From NCBI GenBank assembly GCA_002401055.1, contig NVRZ01000249.1, positions 1 to 5,235 of the forward strand: DNA of 5,235 bases, in the 5' to 3' direction. Shown here in pieces: positions 1 to 5,235 of the stretch; positions within the stretch are counted from its first letter, which is position 1; each line of letters begins with the position of its first letter. The stretch is from Bacteroidota bacterium. Lineage in GTDB: Bacteria > Bacteroidota > Bacteroidia > NORP154. Under the pieces are notes generated by a model that searched no databases, had not been told where the DNA came from, and saw only the letters and a list, made by a program, of their open reading frames with translations. A program made the position numbers and the translations under genes.

Positions 1-630
1 AATAGTGGAATGGATGAAATGGCCAGTAATGACACGGCATTTATGGAATTCCACTTTATGCTGGCTAACTCTGTTGATTTGACCTTAACCCTTGAGGATT
101 TTCCAATAGCCAATCTATTGGCGTGGTCAATACATGATGGAGGAGGCAATCTGATTGACTCACTAGATGGATATGAGAAAAATACGATCAATATTGAATC
201 AAATTGCCTTGAAGAAGGATGTTATATATTCAAACTATATGATGTTGCTGGAACTGCTGAAGGTTCATTTTCGTTGGTTGATGTGTTGGGTGATACGCTT
301 GTAGCTGTTAACGACCTCCTGGACTTCACCTATACTTTCTGTGTGTCTACAACCGGTGTTAATGAGAGAAAAGCTTTTAATCCTCCTTTTTCCTTATTTC
401 CAAATCCTACAAATGGAAAGTTAGTTATCCATTTTAAATCAACTGTTAAAAGTAATGTAAACCTTAGGGTATTCTCTGCGAGAGGTGACGTCTGTATTGA
501 CAGGAGGGTTGGTTCAGGGGAGCTAAATAGTTTAGAATTGAACCTGACAGGAAAGGCCTCTGGGCTGTACTTTGTTCAAATTACAGATGAGAACGGCACT
601 TACACCAAAAAATTTAGCCTTCTCCGCTAA
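1..630 (+). CDS. Secreted protein with T9SS type A sorting domain, 3' part only
   Basis: The frame is open from base 1 (N-S-G before the first Met at base 10), so this is the C-terminal part of a longer gene; the Met at 10 is probably internal. Numbering from that Met, residues 15-112 look like a beta-rich domain containing CLEEGCYIFKLYD (66-78) and a later FC (110-111). This resembles, in degenerate form, the Cys-containing GCYTFTIYDSxGDG module often found before the sorting domain in Bacteroidota exoproteins. Residues about 124-206 form the type A C-terminal domain: FSLFPNPTNGKL near its start, a central LRVFSARGD strand, then SGLYFVQI and a basic end, KKFSLLR. In known T9SS cargo this domain directs export through the outer membrane and is cleaved off. 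The catalytic or binding part lies outside the window, so the function is unknown. Secreted peptidases often have this tail, but that would be a guess. Confidence 0.85.
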   Translation, partial: NSGMDEMASNDTAFMEFHFMLANSVDLTLTLEDFPIANLLAWSIHDGGGNLIDSLDGYEKNTINIESNCLEEGCYIFKLYDVAGTAEGSFSLVDVLGDTLVAVNDLLDFTYTFCVSTTGVNERKAFNPPFSLFPNPTNGKLVIHFKSTVKSNVNLRVFSARGDVCIDRRVGSGELNSLELNLTGKASGLYFVQITDENGTYTKKFSLLR

Positions 631-644
631 ACAGAAGTTCAACA

Positions 645-675
645 TTTTTTCGGAAGACATTTTTCCATAATTTTG
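645..675 (+). promoter_or_regulatory. Candidate Bacteroidota-type promoter for mqnE
   Basis: TAATTTTG at 668-675 matches the Bacteroidota sigma-A -7 consensus TAnnTTTG exactly. The -33 TTTG element is poorly preserved: only a T-run followed by CG (645-652) lies at about the right distance. Transcription would start about 7 bases downstream, leaving a leader of roughly 13 bases before the ATG at 695. The element lies in the only intergenic gap on this strand (631-694). The match is to a short, AT-rich motif, so chance is possible. No convincing terminator for the upstream gene was found in the same gap: only a 4-bp GGAA/TTCC stem at 652-666. Confidence 0.45.
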
Positions 676-694
676 TGCATTCAATGCTAAGCAG

Positions 695-1861
695 ATGGGC
701 CTACAATTGATAGACTTTATTCATGACACCGCCGTTTCCCAGGAACTACTTGGAATTGCAGATAAAGCAATCAATGGTAAAAGGATTTCTGTGGATGAGG
801 GTATTCTGCTTTTTGAAAAAGGCGACCTGGGTTTTTTAGGAACACTCGCCAACTTTATTCGAGAAAAAAAGCACGGCGATCATACTTTCTTTAATCGAAA
901 TATTCATATCGAACCCACGAATATTTGCGTGTTTGACTGTAAGTTCTGCTCCTATTCTAAATTACTTAGAGAAAAAACCGAGGGGTGGGAATTAAGTGAG
1001 GAGGAGATATACGAAAAGGTTAGGTCGTACAAGGATAAGGCAATTACGGAGATACACATAGTTGGGGGAGTACACCCCAAGATGGGATTGCATTACTTCG
1101 GTAATCTCATAAAGAACATTAAGAAAATCAGGCCTGACATTCACGTAAAAGCATTTACGGCTGTTGAGTTAGAATACATGTGTAGAAAGGCTAAAGTATC
1201 ATATAAGGAAGGATTGCAAATTCTGAAAGATTATGGCCAGGACTCATTACCAGGCGGGGGTGCTGAAATCTTTGACGAAAAAGTAAGGGCGGAAATCTGT
1301 GATGACAAGTGCAGCACTGAACAATGGCTTGAAATCCATAGAAATGCACACGAAATAGGATTACCTTCTAATGCAACCATGTTATATGGACACATTGAGA
1401 CCTATGCACATAGAATAGACCATATGGATAGATTGCGGACCTTGCAAGATAAAACTGGAGGATTCAACACGTTTATTCCGTTGAAATTTCGAAATAAGGA
1501 CAACCAAATGTCGCATTTAAAAGAAAGTACCATTGTTGAAGATCTTAAAAACTACGCGGTATCAAGAATTTTCCTGGATAACTTCGACCATATAAAGGCG
1601 TATTGGCCTATGATAGGAAGGGAAACATCTCAGCTTAGTCTCTCATATGGAGTGGATGATATTGACGGTACAATAGACGACAGTACCAAAATCTATTCAA
1701 TGGCTGGGGCAGAAGATCAGAACCCTGCACTTACTACTAAAGAACTCGTTCAACTTATCAAAGATGTAAATCGGCATCCGATCGAACGTGGGACTTTATA
1801 CGATGTGATACAGGATTATAAGGACTTTGATTTTTCTCGAGAAGATGTCATACCAGCTTAA
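695..1861 (+). CDS. mqnE: Aminofutalosine synthase MqnE (radical SAM)
   Basis: MqnE couples 3-[(1-carboxyvinyl)oxy]benzoate to the adenosyl radical of S-adenosylmethionine, giving 6-amino-6-deoxyfutalosine in the futalosine route to menaquinone; it acts in the cytoplasm. The 388-residue product has the usual family length. Visible features are the radical SAM cluster motif CVFDCKFC (C78, C82, C85) after HIEPTNI, a GG pair at 124-125 (HIVGGVHPKMGL), LPGGGAEIFDEKVR (185-198), ATMLYGHIE (227-235), TFIPLKFRN (259-267) and the C-terminal block WPMIGRETSQLSLSYG (304-319). HIVGGVHP and the FIPLKFRN segment fit MqnE better than its paralogue MqnC. The ATG at 695 is chosen because it follows a promoter-like element and gives a normal N-terminus; another ATG at 684 is out of frame and soon stops. 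No Shine-Dalgarno sequence is seen, as is common in this phylum. No other mqn genes are in the window. Its stop overlaps that of convergent rluD. Confidence 0.95.
   Translation: MGLQLIDFIHDTAVSQELLGIADKAINGKRISVDEGILLFEKGDLGFLGTLANFIREKKHGDHTFFNRNIHIEPTNICVFDCKFCSYSKLLREKTEGWELSEEEIYEKVRSYKDKAITEIHIVGGVHPKMGLHYFGNLIKNIKKIRPDIHVKAFTAVELEYMCRKAKVSYKEGLQILKDYGQDSLPGGGAEIFDEKVRAEICDDKCSTEQWLEIHRNAHEIGLPSNATMLYGHIETYAHRIDHMDRLRTLQDKTGGFNTFIPLKFRNKDNQMSHLKESTIVEDLKNYAVSRIFLDNFDHIKAYWPMIGRETSQLSLSYGVDDIDGTIDDSTKIYSMAGAEDQNPALTTKELVQLIKDVNRHPIERGTLYDVIQDYKDFDFSREDVIPA
1858..1861. other. Shared TTAA: overlapping stop codons of convergent mqnE and rluD
   Basis: The plus-strand TAA ending mqnE occupies 1859-1861 and the minus-strand TAA ending rluD occupies 1860-1858. 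The self-complementary TTAA therefore closes both genes, with no intergenic space. Any terminator must lie inside the opposite coding sequence, and read-through from either side would make antisense RNA against the other gene. Confidence 0.95.
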
Positions 1862-2928
1862 GTTCTATAAGTGCTATTTTTAGCATACACTCTCCACTTT
1901 TTTAGCACGGCCTCCATATCCTCCGGGATTTCAGAGTCAAATTTCACGTTTTTACCCGTTCCCGGATGTTCAAAACCCAAAGATTTTGCATGCAATGCAT
2001 GTCTAGGCAATAGTTGAAAACAATTGGCAATGAACTGATTGTATTTACTCGACGACAACCCTTTTAGAATTTTGTCACCACCATAATCAATGTCATTAAA
2101 GAGCGGGTGACCAAGATATTTAAGATGTACTCGAATCTGGTGTGTTCTCCCTGTTTCCAGCTTGCATTCAATAAATGTTACATATCCAAAACGCTCAATA
2201 ACCTTGTAATGTGTTTTGGCCTTCTTGCCAAATTCACCACCAGGAAATACTGACATCACCTTTCTATTTTTTAAACTTCTACCAATATTTCCTTCTATTG
2301 ATCCTTCGTCCTCCTTTAAGTCACCCCAAACCAGGGCCACATATTTTCGATCTACAGTGCGGTCAAAAAATTGCTTGGCAAGTTTGGTCAAGGCCAGCTC
2401 CTTTTTTGCTACCACCATGATACCCGTGGTGTTCTTATCTAATCTATGAACAAGTCCGGGTCTTGTAGCTTCCTCTGGAATACTTAGATTAACCGGAGTT
2501 GGTAAATTTCCAAAATGAAATATGAGCCCATTGACCAGAGTACCTGAGTAATTGCCATATCCAGGATGTACAACAAGATTTGACTGCTTGTTCAAAACCA
2601 CCACGTAATCGTCCTCATAAACGACATTTAGCGGAATATCCTGAGGGATGAGCTCCAGCTCTCTTCTTGGATAAGGAAATACCACCGATACTGTATCTCC
2701 TGGTTTTACCTTGTAATTTGACTTAACAGCCTTTTCATTAACCAGGATGCTACCCACAATGGCAGCGTTCTGTATTTTATTTCGTGAAGTATTTGCAAGT
2801 CGATCTGAAAGAAACTTATCAATCCTCAGTGCTTGCTGTCCAGGGTCCACTTCTATTCGATGATGTTCAAACAGATCGTCTGTTTGATCTGAAGCAGCAA
2901 TGTCATTTTCTAAATCCGAATCGCTCAT
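1858..2928 (-). CDS. rluD: RluD-type 23S rRNA pseudouridine synthase
   Basis: A complete 356-residue member of the RluA/RluD family, which isomerises uridines to pseudouridine in RNA. RluD proper modifies helix 69 of 23S rRNA during large-subunit assembly. An acidic N-terminal extension (1-30) precedes an S4 RNA-binding domain (about 32-85: LRIDKFLSDRL, then VNEKAVKSNYKVKPGD). The catalytic domain follows: PGLVHRLDKNTTGIMVVAK (157-175) with the catalytic Asp at 164, RKYVALVWG (194-202), LETGRTHQIRVHLKYLGHP (257-275) and ALHAKSLGF (311-319). The S4 domain and length favour RluD or RluC over S4-less RluA, but the target uridine cannot be read from sequence. The ATG at 2928 lies 23 bp after the upstream T9SS gene with no promoter motif visible between them, so co-transcription is likely. 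No Shine-Dalgarno sequence is seen. Confidence 0.93.
   Translation of the reverse strand: MSDSDLENDIAASDQTDDLFEHHRIEVDPGQQALRIDKFLSDRLANTSRNKIQNAAIVGSILVNEKAVKSNYKVKPGDTVSVVFPYPRRELELIPQDIPLNVVYEDDYVVVLNKQSNLVVHPGYGNYSGTLVNGLIFHFGNLPTPVNLSIPEEATRPGLVHRLDKNTTGIMVVAKKELALTKLAKQFFDRTVDRKYVALVWGDLKEDEGSIEGNIGRSLKNRKVMSVFPGGEFGKKAKTHYKVIERFGYVTFIECKLETGRTHQIRVHLKYLGHPLFNDIDYGGDKILKGLSSSKYNQFIANCFQLLPRHALHAKSLGFEHPGTGKNVKFDSEIPEDMEAVLKKWRVYAKNSTYRT
1871..1886. terminator. Weak hairpin just past the mqnE stop, possible terminator
   Basis: GTGCTA (1871-1876) can pair with TAGCAT (1881-1886) around a TTTT loop, giving five Watson-Crick pairs plus a G-U. A T6 run follows at 1898-1903, further away than in a classic intrinsic terminator. 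GTGCTA can instead pair perfectly with TAGCAC at 1903-1908. The hairpin lies within the last codons of rluD, the only place where an mqnE terminator could sit this close. The stem is short and AT-rich, so this is weak. Confidence 0.2.
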
Positions 2929-2951
2929 TAATTTCGAGAAGACACTTGGTG

Positions 2952-5235
2952 TTATCTGGTAATAAGAATCTTTTTGACAGTGCTTTTACCTGATCTAGTA
3001 TTCAAAAACTCAAAGAAATAGAAACCTTCTGATAGGTCAGATATATCAACAGATTTCTCACCTGGTGGAATTTTCATAACGGTTCGTCCATAAAGATCAA
3101 TAATTCTTATTTCAGGATTTTTATTAAAATTGGAGGACTGCCCCCCACCCTGCCGCTCAAAATAAATGATATTCTTACCTGGGTTCGGATACACCAAATA
3201 CTCGACGTCCCTGTCCCCTGAATAATTCATTTCATCTTCTGTAATCCCAACAGGGATAATCACCGTGTCGCCAAATAAAGGACGCATCATTACTGCTCCA
3301 GGTATTACGGACTGCAGCCATGTACCTGACGTGTTATAATATAGATTGGTATTGGCCACAGTATTTTTATCGAAGCCAATATTAATATCAACATCATTTA
3401 CCTGTTGAAATCCTATAAAGTAAGTTCCCGTCAGCACCACTATTTCATCCAAGACATAGGTATGAAACTCATTGAGGCTATCCTCATACTTGGGCGTAAC
3501 AAATGCCTGTTGATACAAAATCACCTCAGGAAATATACCGCTCCAGATTGTGAGATAAAAATTTTCTGAACTCACATCCTCTTTGGTTTGTGCAAAGAAT
3601 ATGTCGATCGCTCTTATGGTGTCTGTTATTATTGTATTAAATCTATAGGCCACTTGCGAACCATTTCCTACCAGACTATAAGCCGCTTCAGCACTCCCAT
3701 CATCATAGGCGTAGTAATTATAGAAGCGTTGATAATTTTTTAAAGTGTCATTGGAAAGGTATGCATCTCCCCCTGTTGTTAAAACATTTACCAATTCAAG
3801 TACCACGCTATCCGCATTCGGGGAGAAACAACTGTTACTAGGTGAATAACACTTGTAGTTGAGGGCAACTGGCACGGTCGTGAACCCAAATTCGCCACTA
3901 TACTTTACCGGTACCGTTCCCGCTACAATTGGATCGAGCAATACGCTGTCGAATAAATCATTAATTAGAAAAAGATGAGCCGATATTTTATTAGCCGTGT
4001 CAGTATTTGTCGCTAAAATTTCAAAAGATGTTTTCAATTGATTGATGGTATCTTTTAAAAAGTGCTTCCACGGAATTGATTGATAATTCTTAACAAGAGA
4101 GGGCATATTATACACGAAGGAAACGTCATTGATAACCACCGTATCGTTAATTCCTCTCGCGTTATTTAAAGTCACATAATCAATATGCCAATGATCAAAG
4201 TTACCTGATAGAGTCGCGTAATTCTTAAACCTAAACTGAAATCCTTTTTTCAGATAATTTGAGCCTGTTATGTGAATCATTACCTGTTTGAAATTTTGCT
4301 GAGAAGTACCCGCCAGACTCCAGATATGATACCAGGCACGCTTGTCTGGTGCATAGAATTCGAGGACAAGTGAATCTTCAAGTTGAGGCTTGTTACCGAT
4401 TCCCTCCGGCTGGTAATAAAAGCTTAGAAAAATAGAATCGCTGGCAGTTCCTGTTAAATCAATTGGCTTAGATGTGAGATAATCGGCCACACCATAGCCG
4501 TTTGGATCCGAGAAATTGTTATGCGGTGCTCCCCTTGCATCTAAGCCATCCATGGTTGCAACTCCAATCGTCACGGGGTCTATTGGATAAGTATTGTTGA
4601 TAAATGCTAAATCATCAATCCATAGTGAAAGCGATATGCCAGCACCTACCGTGTCTGCATCATATACATCAAACGTATTATTGACGAGATATATCGTGTC
4701 AATATAAAGCGTGTCTTTATCATATGTACACAGATTCACAAAACAGGTATCTGGGGTTGACATACCAATGGTATCATAAACATAATAGGGTACCCAGCAA
4801 TAGCTGGTATCTGATGCAACGAAGGGATTATATGGATCGTTGTAGTTTATCTTTTGGAATGTAGCCAACGGTGTTTTTGATATACTTGTATCGGTAGTGT
4901 CTAACAAATACGAAAACGTCGTATCCAAAGAGCACACCAAGGAATCCACCACAAACCCATCAATTGTAAAGGAGAAAGCTAAGGAATCTGATTTGATGAG
5001 TGTATAATTTGCAATATCATAACCCTTCGTCCAATTCGATGAGAAATCATCTATAAAGGGCAATTGAAGTGTATCAAGAATAAAATAATCGAGTACATGA
5101 AGAAATGTATCCATGAAAGTAAGTAATTTAAAATTTAATTTTTTTGGCAGACCTCCTACATTATGATGGGATTTGATGGTTACACTGGGCCCACCGGTGA
5201 AGGACACGCTTTCAATCACATCCGGGTACAATGTT
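2952..5235 (-). CDS. Large secreted protein with T9SS type A sorting domain, 5' end abnormal
   Basis: The frame runs open to the right edge, so no true start is visible; a TTG at 5231 is not a credible start. Numbering from that TTG, residues 1 to about 36 match GMP synthase (separate entry). The secreted protein proper begins near LPFIDDFSS (57-65). Residues 70-200 are rich in Asp-Thr and Asp-Ser pairs and contain several Cys. Residues about 204-356 look like a beta-sandwich module: [15 protein letters not shown], then [17 protein letters not shown] and [12 protein letters not shown] second beta-rich region spans about 500-656 ([21 protein letters not shown]). The T9SS sorting domain occupies about 676-759, with [39 protein letters not shown] and the basic end KKILITR. 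No signal peptide is present, although T9SS cargo needs one to cross the inner membrane, so the 5' end appears lost or misjoined. No catalytic motif was recognised; a structural or adhesive surface role is only a guess. Confidence 0.8.
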   Translation of the reverse strand, partial: TLYPDVIESVSFTGGPSVTIKSHHNVGGLPKKLNFKLLTFMDTFLHVLDYFILDTLQLPFIDDFSSNWTKGYDIANYTLIKSDSLAFSFTIDGFVVDSLVCSLDTTFSYLLDTTDTSISKTPLATFQKINYNDPYNPFVASDTSYCWVPYYVYDTIGMSTPDTCFVNLCTYDKDTLYIDTIYLVNNTFDVYDADTVGAGISLSLWIDDLAFINNTYPIDPVTIGVATMDGLDARGAPHNNFSDPNGYGVADYLTSKPIDLTGTASDSIFLSFYYQPEGIGNKPQLEDSLVLEFYAPDKRAWYHIWSLAGTSQQNFKQVMIHITGSNYLKKGFQFRFKNYATLSGNFDHWHIDYVTLNNARGINDTVVINDVSFVYNMPSLVKNYQSIPWKHFLKDTINQLKTSFEILATNTDTANKISAHLFLINDLFDSVLLDPIVAGTVPVKYSGEFGFTTVPVALNYKCYSPSNSCFSPNADSVVLELVNVLTTGGDAYLSNDTLKNYQRFYNYYAYDDGSAEAAYSLVGNGSQVAYRFNTIITDTIRAIDIFFAQTKEDVSSENFYLTIWSGIFPEVILYQQAFVTPKYEDSLNEFHTYVLDEIVVLTGTYFIGFQQVNDVDINIGFDKNTVANTNLYYNTSGTWLQSVIPGAVMMRPLFGDTVIIPVGITEDEMNYSGDRDVEYLVYPNPGKNIIYFERQGGGQSSNFNKNPEIRIIDLYGRTVMKIPPGEKSVDISDLSEGFYFFEFLNTRSGKSTVKKILITR
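5124..5235 (-). pseudogene. guaA: Fragment of GMP synthase (guaA), C-terminal part missing
   Basis: The minus-strand frame gives TLYPDVIES, then [13 protein letters not shown]. From memory, E. coli GuaA has TIYPDVIES followed by [15 protein letters not shown], the stretch leading from the ATP-pyrophosphatase domain into the dimerisation domain. GuaA uses ATP and glutamine to convert XMP to GMP. Similarity is clear to GGLPK (about 5142) and may reach LNFKL (5124). The expected continuation VEPL...LFKDEVR and the later HPFPGPGL and PPATIEWE blocks are absent in this frame, and the VEPL continuation is not found just past the junction in the other two minus-strand frames, so a simple frameshift does not explain the loss. 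About a quarter of the enzyme is missing. The N-terminal part would lie beyond the window. The frame runs straight into the secreted T9SS protein. A genomic deletion, a second guaA copy or an assembly join are all possible. Confidence 0.75.

Noticed and set aside
641..666. ACATTTTT direct repeat and GGAA/TTCC stem in the gap before mqnE as a terminator or operator
   Set aside because: The repeat is short and T-rich and the stem is only 4 bp; neither exceeds chance in AT-rich intergenic DNA.
2211..2449. Two overlapping plus-strand open frames of 69 and 77 codons
   Set aside because: They lie antisense to the catalytic region of rluD, show no known motif, and have low-complexity composition typical of shadow frames.
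2784..2993. A 69-codon plus-strand open frame spanning the T9SS-rluD gap
   Set aside because: It is antisense to the rluD start and the end of the T9SS gene, with no recognisable domain or promoter.
5058..5126. Continued GuaA homology through [15 protein letters not shown] to LQLP, which happens to have the same spacing as GuaA from LVEPL to LGLP
   Set aside because: Only L, I, L and LP positions coincide; VEPL and FKDEVR are absent, and LPFIDDFSS fits the start of the secreted domain. The matching spacing is most simply chance.
5040..5144. [10 protein letters not shown] as an N-terminal signal peptide, or the ATG at 5114 as the true start
   Set aside because: No suitable start codon precedes KKLNF, the hydrophobic run is broken by Asp at residue 41, and the sequence after the ATG ([11 protein letters not shown]) lacks a basic N-region and a cleavage site.

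Overview
The window reads as a fragment of a Bacteroidota chromosome (Cytophagales-like or a relative; the exact lineage cannot be fixed from here). The evidence is two proteins ending in type IX secretion (T9SS) type A sorting domains, a Bacteroidota-style TAnnTTTG -7 promoter element before mqnE, no clear Shine-Dalgarno sequences, AT-rich codons, and a futalosine-pathway menaquinone gene.

Layout. Bases 1-630 (+) are the 3' end of a secreted T9SS cargo gene that starts outside the window. A 64-bp gap (631-694) carries a candidate promoter for mqnE (695-1861, +), a complete radical SAM aminofutalosine synthase. mqnE converges on rluD (1858-2928, -), a complete RluD-type 23S rRNA pseudouridine synthase; their stop codons overlap in a shared TTAA. 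Upstream of rluD on the same strand, 23 bp away, is a long T9SS cargo gene (2952 to about 5123, -). Coding density is very high, with no gene-free stretch over 64 bp. No RNA genes, CRISPR arrays, insertion sequences or phage genes were seen.

The most unusual point is at the right edge. The reading frame of the long T9SS protein stays open to the end of the window, but its first ~36 residues are not a signal peptide. They match a highly conserved segment of GMP synthase GuaA (TLYPDVIES ... [12 protein letters not shown]). GuaA homology stops abruptly at a 22-bp pure A/T tract (5124-5145), and about 20 residues later the conserved-looking start of the secreted domain (LPFIDDFSS) begins. GuaA thus appears to lack its C-terminal part and the T9SS protein its signal peptide. 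This looks like a deletion or rearrangement breakpoint, or an assembly chimera, rather than a designed fusion.

The genes do not form one functional system. mqnE serves respiratory quinone synthesis, rluD ribosome maturation, guaA (fragment) purine synthesis, and the two T9SS proteins act at the cell surface or outside the cell. Apart from the guaA junction this is ordinary core-genome sequence; I found no convincing new defence, mobile or regulatory system.
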